Assembly: GCA_032719365.1 (NCBI GenBank)
Contig: CM064865.1
Span: 39,172,065-39,236,064 of the forward strand
Direction of reading: 5' to 3'
Length of the DNA stretch: 64,000 nt
DNA from: Prinsepia uniflora
Lineage: Eukaryota; Streptophyta; Magnoliopsida; Rosales; Rosaceae
Each line of letters starts with the position of its first letter. The first letter of the stretch is position 1. The position numbers and the translations under genes are program-made. Below are positions 9,581 to 21,984 of this stretch, piece after piece. Under the pieces are notes generated by a model. It ran no database searches and was not told where the DNA came from. It saw nothing but the letters and a program-made list of their open reading frames with translations.

Positions 9581-12506
9581 TTCTACGTGTTCATGGATGT
9601 CCTATCGTGACAAATATATTTTTCATGATAGATGTGCTATGGTGGTAAATATGTTTTGCCAGGATATAATAGTTAAGGAGACAAATCCATTTGTTGGGAG
9701 CGATTTTCTTTCCTGACGAATTAGGTTTCGCCGCGGAAGTCGTATGTAGACAAATAATTTTTAGCGAAAGAAATTCTTAGGTGGCAACTGTTGAAAATTT
9801 GTTGTGAAAGATCTTTGCTGGCGAGCTTTTACTAACAAAGCTCGCGACAAATATTTTCGCCTCGGAAGACTTTAGTTGGCAAATTTTGTGGCAGGATCCA
9901 TCCCAACTGGACGTTGATAACCGTGCCCGGTCCTGCTCCAGTCTGACAAGTCGACTGAAGTCCCGAAATTACCCCTCAGCAACTGTCAGACAAGGGATAA
10001 CTGCACTGGTTTCCACTCATGCCTCTGCCTCTCGATTAGCCCCGAACGTCGTACCACGGCCTGGAGGATCATCAAAACAGAAAAGATGTGAGTGGACAAA
10101 AATAATATCATTTGAAATTCACTTCAAAAAGACCATTTCCCCTCCAATTTATCAAACCATGCATGCATAGGGTCAACCACATGAATCACTGACTTTCAAG
10201 CCAAAACACATAACAAGTATCAACTTCTGGCTCTCAACCTAAAACACACGAATAATAATCACCTGGCCACAAAGACCAAAACTCATACTGAATACCAGTA
10301 CGCAATCACAATCAACCTCAAACAACACTACTCACAAGTGCACAATCAATCAATCAATCTGAACGACTCACAAGTGCACAAACAATCACACAGTCATATC
10401 CGCACTACGCGTAGGCCAACCTCGGGAACTGCACTCAGGCACCATCTGAGTCATGTCAGTCATGTCTGGGAACTGCACACGCACCATTTAGACGTACCAC
10501 ATACTCGGGAACTGCACTCATGCAACATCCGAGTCACGTCTAGGAATTGCACTTGTATCATCCAGACATATACCAGTATCCACAATCACAAATACAATCC
10601 ATACCACAAACACATATCAATCATATCCTTGACTTCAAACCAAGTCAAAAGCATTCCCGACAGGATCTCAAGCCCAAATGTCATTTACACGTAAATCCGT
10701 AAAATCTCATTTCAGAACATTAAAATAATCTAGAAATCATCCTTGACTCACCAACTAAGTCAAAATATCCTTTTTGAAACCTTTTTGACTCCGGGTCTAG
10801 CCCAAATAGTCAATTGCACATTCCTTGTAAAATGTGCCTGAAAGATCGATTAAAATAATCATTAAATCACAAATAATCATGCCAAATCACCATGACATCA
10901 TTGAAAATCAAATCATGCAATCACTCATATAAAACATTTAACTATGCATGCATAACAGTTTATAAAACAAACGTCCACTCACACATCGTCCAAACAGCTC
11001 GCTTTCCGAGCTACACCCATTTTCGTAATTTCCGGTACTTTCCAGGTATCCCAAGTTCTGCCCAAAATCATCATTAAGGGTCACTAATGACTCAAGGAAT
11101 ATCATATTAATTTCCCATAATTTTCCGGGAATTAAATATTAATTTAAAACATAACATAAGCCTTCGGACTCTCGAAACAATATTGAAACGGTGTCCGATT
11201 GACTCGAAACCAACGCTAAAATGTTCATTACATTGCATAGAATAAGAGTCAAGTTACCTCACCTCGGGAATCGTGCCCACGCGCCCTCACGTGCCGCCGT
11301 GAGTGGCTACGCGTGAAACTTACGCGCTAGCTACAGTGATGCTACAGTGTCACCCCCTTCACCCGTATGTCTGTTAAACGGATTCTGCAACCCGCGAGCA
11401 GACTCGGTTGGAAACCTAGCAATTCGACTTCCTTTTCAACAATTCAAACATCAGTTTGCATCGAAATAGGCTTAATTAAGGATCTGTAAACTCAATTACA
11501 TGGAACCTTACCTCAATTCTTCCATTCGATCTCGACTTTTCGACCAATACCCCGAGCACTGTTCATCCTCCAATTTCGTTCAAAATCGATTGTTTTCTTT
11601 CAATTGATGCATCAAAGAGATTCGTGGGATTCTACTAAGTATATTTCCAAGGCCAATTACAGTCTTCAATCCTTCCAAGTACTCGAACACAATCTTAAAT
11701 TTTTGAGAGGCTTACGGGTTCTGCTCTTGACCAAACCACCATTGATTTCCTTCGTTTTTGATTGGGTTCACTTCGGTTTGAGCTCAGAAAGCTTAATCCA
11801 AGCTCAATTTCAGCGTTTGTGGTCTAAAATCGTACGTTCCCACTCCTTGCTCAATTCAAAGTTCAAATGTTTCGGGTTTGGGTTTCTGCTCAGGATTTAT
11901 CTCTGGTTTCTCTCAATCTCATTTCCTTTCTTTCTCTTTCAGCACGATCAATAAGGAAGCCTCAACTTTCCTTTCTTCCTGTCCAGTGATCGATCAAAGG
12001 AAGGGGATAAATCAAGCCTCTGTTTTTCCTTTTCAATTACACACATACAAGGACATCTACGTACTCATCATTCTAATTGCCACTAATTGTAGTCTACACA
12101 GTGACATGTGTCACGTAATCACATAAGTGACTCACCCACACAGTTGAATTAGCCCATTTAACTGTCCAATTTACCCTGCGGCCCTAAATTACCATTTTAT
12201 CCTTCCTTGGCTAATTACCAAAATGCCCTTAGCCTTCGCAGACCTGTAACTTTCACATCCGACCTCCGATTGACGCATGCCATCTGTCTACGGATTCACC
12301 GTCCCGAGGCCAATCCAACGGTGCTTACGGAAGGTCCAAAAAATGTCCCGATCAAAAAGTCAACTTTTGGCCATCAAAACCAAGGGCAAAATCGTCCTTT
12401 CCTTCCAATTTTCCCAAATTTTCCTTTTTCGATTTTTCGGGTCGTTACATTTTGGTTTTTCGTAACAAATATTGTTTTCCTCCAAAAGTATATTTTTTTA
12501 CTAGTG
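9581..12506. mobile_element. Probable CACTA (En/Spm-like) transposon remnant, interrupted
   Basis: Two pieces flank the solo LTR: 9581-9888 and 12450-12506. The right end reads ...TTTACTAGTG, whose complement is CACTAGTAAA, the terminal signature of CACTA elements. The left piece has recurring GCGACAAAT / TTCGCC-type words, as in CACTA subterminal regions. The other terminus is lost beyond LARD-3, and no transposase is visible. The family call rests on the terminus and the word style. Confidence 0.5.
9889..12449 (-). repeat. Solo LARD-type LTR with TSD TTTTG (2,561 bp)
   Basis: On the minus strand it begins TGTAACGACCCG and ends GGATCCTGCCA, with no interior. TTTTG flanks it on both sides (9884-9888 and 12450-12454). 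It has the inverted motif pair at 10087-10097 and 10973-10983, with ATGCATGCAT inside each. A solo LTR arises by recombination between the two LTRs of a full element. It differs from the other LTRs over much of its length, so it belongs to its own subfamily. Confidence 0.88.
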
Positions 12507-15012
12507 ATTAAATTTATATTGTTGTTTACTAACTGGTAGGTGGATGGGAAAATTTCAAGTTCGTTGTTTAGAAGCAGAAAACAAAAAAAAAATTACAGAA
12601 AATTAAGCTGAAAATCCAACAAACCAGAAGCAGAAAAATAGAAAAAGAAAGTAGAAAATACCCTATAATCCGTGCCAAAAAGTATGAACTCAAATGAAGA
12701 TCAAATCAATTTCAATAACCATGATAATTCTAATAATTATTAATTAAAATTTGAATTGAAGGCAGGAGAAGACGTGATACCTAGAGAAACGAGGAGGAAG
12801 CAGCTGCACAAAAGTTATTCCAATTTTGTTTAGGAGATGGGCAAGGTGATAGAAAAACTCTCGATGGTTTTATGAGAGTATAAATAAATTAAAATAAATA
12901 ATAATTGAAATATGGTGATTTTGGGCATTTAGCGTATTACTAATTAAAAATAAGGATATTATTGGAATATAGAAAGTTTCATTAAAAGAAAACAAGTATT
13001 TCCCTAATTTTTTTTTATGAGAAACACTTTTGAAATGAAACACTAATTAACAAAGTGCTTCTCAAAAACTCTCAAATAATTGTGCTTCTGATATAAAACA
13101 CTTCTTGTCAAACACACGTTTTTAATTTAAGAAGTGATTTTATCCATTTAAAAACACTTTTGACATTTTAAAAAATATATCCAAACCAGCGTAAATCAAC
13201 TATATAGTATGGTGAAATTTAAGGATTGTTTCTAAAGTTATAGAAAAATTTAGGGACTATTTCTCCAATTTAACTTATTCTATATAATACAATACACGGG
13301 AAAAAATAATTGAGGCAAAGGCATCTCTAGTCTTGTAGCATAAATCCAGTACATGAGATGGGGAGAATCTTGGTAAGTAACTGCATGAAACCTTAAATTG
13401 CAAATTAAACTCTTATGTTTTCTTTCTCTTCTCTTATTAAATTAAAAATTAAATATTACAAATATACTCAAGGAAAATGGCAGTACCATAAGTATATATA
13501 GTCAGTCTAAAAAAATAATTTACTTAATTATGTTATAAATTTGACTTTAATCTACGGAAATATACAAATAATGTGACGATAAAATATGAAGAGGCTATAG
13601 ACTCTAAAAAAAATCAGGACGCAATAGAATAAATATAGATAATAAAAACTTATAGAATTATGGAGTCAGATGAAACAAAGAATTAAAATTATACTTACAA
13701 ATTTTTTTTACATCATTAAATAGATAGAAATTTCAGTGATGTAAATTTTACTATCATAACGTAAGCTTAATAATATATATAATTGTATCCGTTCTTCATA
13801 ATATACAATAATATCATTTTTATTTGTAAATTATTACCACCAGAATATGAAGTTGGAAATGGAAGCTGGAGAGCGTGCGGGGAAGGGGGCATTACAATCA
13901 CAGTCTCCTAAGATATGGTCAAACTTGCATTCCTTGACCTGCGTTCTTTAATTAATTATTTTACACATATTTTTTTGTTAATAATTGTTTTTTTTCCAAC
14001 TTTAAAATGAATTATATGATTGATGTTTTTTCACAACTCACAAGGTTTGAGTTTGGGGGTTGGAGCGGTGTGAGGCCAGTCATCTTACTGGCCAGTTGGT
14101 TTCTAAAGCTTGGCGGCAACTGCAGTGTATGTGGCACATTAGGATTGTTCCACTGTACGCATAGCAGCTGCCCCTGCAGCACTCGATCTCTATTGGTTCA
14201 TGCATAATAATAATAAAATATGTTTAACCTAATTAAACTTTCGTTTCATTTGCTCCCAAGGGCCACATTTCCAAATTTGAGACCACAAATTAAGTGCACA
14301 TGCACATATATGCCTAATGCCATGAAATTCCGAGCTCAAATTCATCTCTTTCTCTTTCATAAGTGTATTGCCAATTTTGAAGTTGGAAAGTGCAGAGTAA
14401 ACAAGAATTTTTTGATGAGCTGCCTCTAAACTGGCCTCTAAGGGCGGCAGATTTATTGTTAGCTCCTTACTTTCTGCCTTGGCTTTTACCCCATCTCATG
14501 ATTCTGCTTGTATGTAATCTTCAAACTAATTAATAAGAATAGTTAAATAGGTAATTTAGAGGGCATAGATGGACCCTTTATTCAACTTGAATATTAAGAG
14601 GCGTTCTATTTATTCATACCCATTTTCAATTTTTCGGAATTTACTCATACCCTATTCACAGGGTAATGGGTATACATAACAAATTAACATATTTTTTTAT
14701 TTCTCAATTCTTTTCTTACTTTCATTTTGGTTTTTGCTTGTCATTTTATTTTGCTTTTCATTTTTTTTTGTTAATTTTTTTTGTTTGTGTTTCAAAATGT
14801 CTTACAACACGTTTATTTAAAATTTCTTTTAGCATTTCTTCTAACACGTTAATTAATTTTTTTTTCAATTTTTTTTGGTTAGAAGAGATTATTTAAAACA
14901 AGTTCAGAAGATACATAGTAGAGAGACCCTATTTTGATTTGGAATGTATTACTGTCTTCCCAAACCTTTGAACCTTTTGGTTTAATTTGTATAACCATAT
15001 GTTTCAATATTC

Positions 15013-15054
<42 letters not shown>

Positions 15055-15723
15055 TGTTTATGATACTCCTACTAACTATGATATTTTACTCAATTTGACT
15101 ATTCCACAATACTTATGTGTTAAGTCATTGATCACAACCAGGGCCATACAAGAGGTCACATGTAAGACAATGGCTGTGAAATCCTGAAAATTTCTTTAGT
15201 TTAGGTTGATTTTCATTAAATAATTTAAAATGAATGAGTTAAGTTCTCAACAAAATTTTGATATTAATATAAATTCGCAACATTTTTGTGTTTGATTTTT
15301 TGATCAAAGCTAAAATAATAAGGATTTAAATAAATAAATAAATTAGAAGTAATAATACCTACTAGATAATAATAATAGTAAGAATAGTAAGAATAAAAAA
15401 TATAATTAGTAGAGGAAAGAATAAGTATTGAAGATTAATATATAATTTGAAGATGGATAAATAATGTGCTTTTAATATAATGGGTATTGGATACCCATGG
15501 ATAAACTCTCACCAAACCCATTAGATGATGGGTAAATTTTTACCCATCAAATTTCTACCAATTTCAACAATACCCATGGGTACGCATGCCCATGGCTAAT
15601 TATGCCAATTCCTACTAATTAATATTATTTCGTGGAAATTCAAGGGTTTAAATGATGTTTATATTGATAACAAACCAGATAATACTTGCATCCTACCTTA
15701 GTTTTTATGCATATATTATAATC
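12507..15723. other. AT-rich non-coding DNA, no gene seen
   Basis: About 3.2 kb with no protein-like frame. It holds oligo-A/T runs, a stretch with recurring AAACACTTTTGA-type words (about 13010-13190, possibly an old DNA-transposon relic), a compound microsatellite at 15013-15054, and ACCCAT/ATGGGT-rich segments near 14610-14670 and 15480-15590. None can be assigned to a family with confidence. Confidence 0.6.
15013..15054. repeat. Compound microsatellite (AT)11(GT)10
   Basis: Uninterrupted AT dinucleotides followed directly by GT dinucleotides. Confidence 0.97.
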
Positions 15724-16659
15724 AGAATTTTAAGGACCCGTCCTAAATCTACGAGATTAATTAAGGTTAATGATGGATTATTGAGAATTAATTAAAGACT
15801 AATCGAGGATTATCGGACGATCGAGGTAAAATGACGATTTTGCCCTTAGAAAGGGCAAAAAGTTGACTTTTGACTCGGGAGGTCTAATCCACGTGGACCG
15901 AGAACTGTTATGTAGATTGAGACGATATGAGTCCGCAGACAGGTGACACGTCAAAATCAGACATCGTACGAGAAATTTACGGGTCACGGAAGATTTCGAG
16001 AACTATACACAGTTGCACGAAAATCGAAATAGTTGACTTTTGATATGTCCTTATTGGGCCCAAAAGATTGGGCCTGGACCAATAGATGAGTGACAAGTGT
16101 CACACATCCTTTTGCCCAAACCCATACATACATGGATCATTCCTCATTCCCTTTCATTTTGTTCATTCAACCCGAAACCCATCCTAAACCCAAACCATTA
16201 TCTCATCTGCTGGACCACGGAGAGAGGCAGAGTGAGGGAGGATGAGAGACGACAAGGGACGATGGAAGGAACAACGATGGTGGCCGGAAACCCGTGAAAA
16301 AGGTAAACCGGAAACCATTTGGATTTGGAATTTCAATTTTGGACGTTCTGGGTTTGTTATGATGCCTGGGTTGTGTTCTGTGAGTTTGTGTGAGTTCATA
16401 GGGACAAAAAGGAAGGAATAAGAGCCACTGGACATGCTGTGGGTCTGGGTTGAAGGTTGGCTGTGAGGATCGAGCTTGACCAGGTAAATTCTAGGCCTTT
16501 TCTTGTGATTTTGAGGTCATAGAACCCTTCCGGGGTCAGAGATGAGTCAATAGGAAGAAAATGGAAGAAAATGGTGGCCTGATGGCCGAGATACGACCAG
16601 GTCGAGGTCGCGGTTCAAATTGACATGTTATAGTCAAATGGGTCGAGCCGTCTAAAGGA

Positions 16660-17100
16660 AGACGATGATGACGTGGTAGTCGACGTCATCATCTATCAGA
16701 CCTGTCAAGCCACGTGGCTAATCAGGTGGTGCCACATGGCGAGTTGTAAGAAGCTGTCAGGCCCAGTCAGCAGTAAGGTGGTGCCACGTGACAACATATT
16801 AAAGGGTGTCAGATGACGTGGTAGCTAACGTGTCAGGTCCACGTCAGCATTATCAGACCACGTGGATCAATGGGGTGGTGCAAAGTGGCAGGGTGTTAGG
16901 TTGTCAGAGCTGACGTGTTAGTGATGAAGTCAGCAGATGATGTCATCACATGATGTGGCAGTGTTAGAGGGTGACACGAGGCACCAATTAGGGTGGTCCA
17001 CATGGCAGGTTGTCAGACTTGACAGGTGTCAGCCCTGTCAGGATAACGTTAGTAGATGGCGTCATCATGACGTAAGCGTTAACCGTCGTTGACAATCGTA
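16660..17100 (+). promoter_or_regulatory. Cluster of CACGTG / TGACGT-type motifs in LTR1
   Basis: G-box CACGTG occurs at 16711-16716, 16785-16790 and 16859-16864. TGACGTGG, GACGTCATC, CCACGTCAGC and near-palindromic GATGATGTCATC sit between them, with repeated TGTCAG words. Such ACGT cores are known plant bZIP binding sites. The block recurs in LTR2 and in the LTR at 61457. Function is inferred. Confidence 0.5.
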
Positions 17101-17470
17101 TGTGGACTTTGACTAGCGCGTGAAGGCGCGTTGGCATGAGTTTCAAGAGGAAACTAGTCTTTTTTGAAAGGTTTCGACAATTTGAATCCGATGGTGGTGG
17201 TTTCAGGTCGATCAAAGGTCATTTGATAAGTCATTTGATGGTTTTAACCTCGGAAAGCGTATTCGGGATAAGTTCTTGATTCTGGGATAATTAGGGGTTT
17301 TTTATATAAACTTATAGTGGTTGTGTAAGACCCGTGTTCTAAAGGAATGATGAATGATCCCACATTCCTGCGACGGGGGGAATGGTCTAGGAGGGGAATG
17401 GTGGTGTGCCTTAAAGGTGTAGGCATACACCTATCTAGCACGAGGCCTCTTGGGAGCTCAGTGGCTTTGG

Positions 17471-17550
17471 GATCAGTTGGAAATCCAAAGTCAAGCGAGT
17501 TGAGGCTGGTGCAATTCCATGATGGGTGACCCCTTGGGAAATTGCATTGT
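17471..17550 (+). other. 5S rRNA-like segment in Cassandra LTR
   Basis: Resembles the middle and 3' part of plant 5S rRNA: the stretches TCAAGCGAGTTGAGG and GATGGGTGACCCCTTGGGAA match the 5S sequences around TTAAGCGTGCTTGGG and GATGGGTGACCTCCTGGGAA. In Cassandra this region brings the RNA polymerase III internal promoter. It is not a functional 5S gene, since the 5' and 3' thirds are unrelated. Confidence 0.82.
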
Positions 17551-17649
17551 GAGCTCTCGAAAACAAAACCGTGAGGGTAAGAAGGCCCAAAGTGTATACT
17601 ATTGTGCTAGATTCGGGTCCTGACCGGAGAGGGTCGAGTCTTGACAGAA

Positions 17650-17661
17650 TGGTATCAGAGC
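17650..17661 (+). other. Primer binding site of Cassandra
   Basis: TGGTATCAGAGC, three bases after the LTR end. Complementary to the 3' end of initiator tRNA-Met. Confidence 0.9.
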
Positions 17662-17840
17662 CAGACCCCGACCAGGAAGTGTGCCAGCGAGGATTGTAAG
17701 ACCCGTGTCCTAGAAGGAACGGTGAACGATCCCACATTCCTGCGAGAGGGGAATGGTTTGGGAGAGGAATGGTGGTGTGCCTTAAAGGTGTAGGCACACA
17801 CCTATCTAGCACGAGGCCTTTTGGGAGCTCAGTGGTTTTG

Positions 17841-17910
17841 GGTTCAGTTGGAACTCCAAAGTTAAGCGAGTTGATTCCATGATGGGTGACCCCCTGGGAA
17901 GTTGCACCGT
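17841..17910 (+). other. 5S rRNA-like segment in second Cassandra LTR
   Basis: GAACTCCAAAGTTAAGCG and GATGGGTGACCCCCTGGGAA track 5S rRNA more closely than in the first LTR. About 13 bp between them, present in the first LTR, are deleted here. Confidence 0.82.
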
Positions 17911-20900
17911 GAGCTCCCGAAATCAAAATCGTGAGGGCGGGGAGGCCCAAAGCGGAAAATATAATGCTAGATTCGGGTCCTGACCGAGGAGGGTCGGGTC
18001 CTGACAGAATGTTAGTAACCTTTAAGTATGATTTGGATAGGTCTGGACGTCCTGGAGAGTATGGATTAGCCCCGGAGTGACTTACAACGCGAGTTTCGGA
18101 GCGCGCAGTACGGACGATCTATGAGTGGACTTTGTTTTATGAAATATGATGCATGCATAACTATTTTATGTCTTAGGAACATGATTTGAGATGCCTTGAG
18201 TGCATATGATTTAAATATATTTTATATCGCATTTTCTATGATATTGCATGTAGTTCATGATTTATGTTTTTTATGATATTTGGGCTTAGGCCGAGTATTC
18301 TACGTACATGTGTTTTATGTGATTTTGATGGTTTCACAATTTCACGGAGAAACGTGAAACCGAGGATTACTTATCAGTTTTGAATGATTTCACGGAGATG
18401 CATGAAATCGAGATTCAGGGATGAGTCCTAGTTGAATATGGACTTTGACTTGGATTAGGGTCAAAGATGATTTGAATAAAGATTTGAATAATAAATGGTT
18501 TTCAAATTTAGAAATATCTTTCGGGCTATGACTCAATTATGAGATATATGAAAGATATCACGGGCCTGGGACCCAGTTGTGGGTTTGATAGGATTCGAGG
18601 AATTCTGAGTTTATGAAGTATTGATTGACACTGTTTCTATGATGGTTTTGTGGAAACTGACCTCATGAGATTATATCCGGGCATAGACCATATTGAGATG
18701 ATTTATGAGAAATAACTATTTTGATTTGAATGACAACAGTTATGAAAATGTTTGCACTGTTAAAAGACTCGGGAGTTTAAAGACTCGGATTTTATGAGAT
18801 GGTTCGGTTGTGAATATGTTTCGTCGGAAAGCACCTTGGAGATAATGCTCACCTCCGAGGTACGAAGAGGTCACGATGCGCCTGCTGTTTAGCAGTCGAG
18901 GGAGGCTCGACTCAAGAGTACAATATAGGAGATCAATCATTGATATGTTCGTGATGATTTGGAGATTGTTGGCCGATGATGTGTTCACGACGACATGCTA
19001 GGATCAGAGCAGTCCTTGAGCATATGGGCACGCGTTATTGGGATTGGAATCGTGACTGATGATGATGGGCTGTGATCCCACATGGTTTGATATTTGGGCT
19101 GCGGTCCCACATGATTTTATTTGGGCTGAGACCCTGGATGATTTTGTTTTTGGCTTAGACCCTAGTGAGGAAATGGCTTTGATTGAGAAGCATTTTTCAC
19201 TATGTCTTTTTTTTGAAGAGAAATATGATCATGCATGTTTTTTCGTGAAGGGTGTAAATTTATTTTCAATAAAGTATTTTCATAAACTGTTACTTTTGTC
19301 TACTCACAGTTTTTATGATTTTGATACCCTTCAAGTTGATCGCGGATGCGGGTTGTAGTAGAGATCGGGACATCACATGCCATTATGTAACGACCCGTCC
19401 CGAATATCGGGATTTAATAATATTTAATTATGATTTACTAACCTGGGATTAGTTGGGCGATTTCGGACGAATTGTGCAAAATGACCGTTTTGCCCCTGGG
19501 CGTGGGCAAAACGTTGACTTTTAATTCGGATGGTCAAATGGACTTTGACCGATGACCGTGACGTAGTTCGGGACGTCACGAGTTCATAGACAGGTGGCAC
19601 GTTCGATTCCGACGTTCGTGGTGAAAGTTATGATGTACGGAAGTGCAAGGGCATTTTCGTAATTTGGACACTATAGGGGGAATGTTGACTTTTTGATCGG
19701 GGGGTCCGATGGCCGAGGACCAAGGACCGTTAGGAAGGTCTCGATACCCTGAGTTCGTAGACAGGCGGCACGCATCAATCGGAGTCCGTATGACCGAGTT
19801 ACGGGTCAGGATGCGTGAGGGGCATTTTGGTAATTTTCTACACAAGGGCAGAATTGTAATTTCACACGGGGGCACTGTTTCATTGAACTGGCCGTGAGGT
19901 GGAATGTTGGTGCGATCGTTCCCATGGATTGTTTACCAATTAAATGATTGATTTTTGCCAGTTTGAGGTGGAATTGCACATGGGGTTGAGTTGGCATCGA
20001 TTGCACGACATGGGCACTGAGTTTTCTATTGTTTTCGGGTCAGTGCAGGGGAACATTACACAGTGGATTTTGGACACTTTTGGATGCCTTTAACGGCTGA
20101 ATTGGATTAAAGGAATGGTGTGTAAGTCTTGTGGGTTCCTCTGTGATTGAGAATGGAAGGATTGAGTGAGTTTGGGGTTGGATTTCTCTGAAAACCCGAA
20201 GCTGGTTTCTGGGAAATTCAAATGCAAATTTCAAGTTTTAGGCCAGCCCAAGCCTAATTGATGATGGATTGAGCTTCTTGTAACTTCAACGTGTCGAACC
20301 AGATCAAATGGGGCAAGCTTTGGGGCTCCTAGGGCCGTGAACGGACGAGGTGGACGGCCGGAAAACTCAAGCTTGAGTCGTGGTGATTGAGGTAACGTCG
20401 TGTCCAATTAATCATGTGAATTGGTTCGTTTTAATCCTTATAAGCTTCATGTGAAGTTAATTTGGCAATGGTTGAGGATTGGAGGAGTTTTGGTGATTGA
20501 CCCGTTTTGGGTGATCACGGGTTGATGGCTTGTTTAAGGAATGGTTGATGTTGATCGATGTCACAGAACTGAAATTGGTTGGTTGATGATTGTTGTAGGA
20601 TCAAGAACGGATTGAATTGATGTCGAATTGGGTGTGATTGAACCGGATCCTATCGCGGGTAATCAGACCCGTTTACCAGTCATTCGGGTGAAGAAGGAAC
20701 ACTGTAGCAGTCACTGTAGCAGGCGCGTGGCTTTCACGCGCAGCCACTCACGGCGGCGCGTGACGGCGCGTGGGCACGAATCTCGAGGTGAGGTCAACAT
20801 GACTTTTATCCTATACAATGTAACGAACATTTTGGGATTGGTTTCGTGTCGATCGGACACCATCTCGACATTGTTCGGGATGTCTGAAGGTTTTAAATCC

Positions 20901-21297
20901 AGTTTAAAAATACTTAAAAATTACGGGAAAATTACGGGACTTTAATGGGATGTTAATGTGGAGGTTAGTGACCCTCTAATGTGATTTGGACAGGATTGGG
21001 AGTCCCGGTGTTAGTGGTGTGGCCCGGGAAGGCCTATGGCACGCGTATCGAGGCGCTCGGTTAAACGGTCTGTGAGTGGACATTGGTTTTATAAATTCGA
21101 TGCATGCATAACTGTTTCATGATTGTTATAATTTTGATTATTTGATTTATTTTGGATATTAGTGAATTTATATGTTTTCACGCATTTCGAGGCGATTTAC
21201 GTGTTTGTACGTGAATCGAGGTTTTCTGGATTTGCACTGATTTCCATAAATATGGATGGATATGATTTCATGAAACGGTTACGGATTTGATAAAGTA

Positions 21298-21425
21298 AAA
21301 TCGGGCCAGAGGCCCAGTTAACTTATGAATCGGGCCAGGGGCCCAGTTAACTTACGAATCGGGCCAGGGGCCTAGTTGACTTATGATATCGGGCCAGGGG
21401 CCCAGTTGATTTATATATGTGATTT
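21298..21425 (+). repeat. About four ~29-bp repeats with GGGCCAGGGGCCC cores
   Basis: Units read like ATCGGGCCAGGGGCCCAGTT followed by an AT-rich spacer (AACTTATGA). The cores are self-complementary. The same array, with small differences, is in the 3' LTR near 27985-28105. Confidence 0.88.
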
Positions 21426-21742
21426 CGGGTCGGGGACCCTAAATTGGAATTGAACAAACGATTTCGGATTTGAATCAATTATTTGGACTTATGACGGTTT
21501 TATGGAAATTCGGGGCAGGGCCCTTGTGATATTTTGGAAATGAATAATAGAATGTGTTCCATAAAACCATCTCGATATGAGGATATTTATATCCTGGTCT
21601 CCTCCAAGTGTCGGGGACACTGGAGAAGTCACGGTGCATTGCCTGCGAGGGCTCATTGTACGGAGCTACCAGACCGTATAGTGATCCAGGAGCAGGATTG
21701 CTAGACGTCATGGACGTCAGACATCAGGGATGTCAGAGATAT

Positions 21743-21984
21743 GGACCCGGTGAGACCCCGAGCAGCACGCGTTGCTTAATACCGTGAGATATGACGTCTG
21801 GAACATCAAGCGTCTAGGACGCTAGGCATCGAGGATGTCGGAGATGGAAAAATAATAAATGAAGGACCCGGTGAGACCCCGGGCAGCACGCGTTGCTTAA
21901 TACCGTGAGATATGACGTCTGGAACATCAAGCGTCTAGGACGCTAGGCATCGAGGATGTCGGAGATGGAAAAATAATAAATGAA
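21743..21984 (+). repeat. 121-bp tandem duplication specific to the 5' LTR
   Basis: The block beginning GGACCCGGTGAGACCCCG is repeated once at 121-bp spacing. The 3' LTR has one copy (from about 28431), so the duplication arose after, or was lost since, integration. Confidence 0.93.

Larger units (their letters stand above)
17324..18006 (+). mobile_element. Cassandra-type TRIM, complete (683 bp)
   Basis: Two LTRs, 17324-17646 (323 bp) and 17695-18006 (312 bp), both beginning TGTAAGACCCGTG and ending in TGACA. They flank only 48 bp, which hold a primer binding site (17650-17661). Each LTR carries a 5S rRNA-like segment in the sense direction. The element sits inside outer LTR1; LTR2 and LTR3 show the uninterrupted site (GAGGTTGTTAGTAACC). 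The flanks GGTTG (17319-17323) and GAATG (18007-18011) are an imperfect TSD. It encodes no protein and needs proteins in trans. Confidence 0.9.

Noticed and set aside
11604..12126. Frames of 116 and 82 codons
   Set aside because: They lie inside the solo LTR and are antisense to it; the translations are rich in F, S and L, as expected from pyrimidine-rich DNA.
14007..14429. Two short plus-strand frames in the AT-rich interval, a possible host gene
   Set aside because: 66 and 69 codons without a recognisable domain, no supporting splice or promoter structure, and AT-rich surroundings.
17471..17910. 5S rRNA genes
   Set aside because: Only the middle and 3' part is 5S-like, it recurs in each Cassandra LTR, and the flanks are LTR sequence.
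17435..17950. 171-codon minus-strand open frame
   Set aside because: It runs antisense across both Cassandra LTRs and their interior; its two halves are repeats of each other and resemble no protein.
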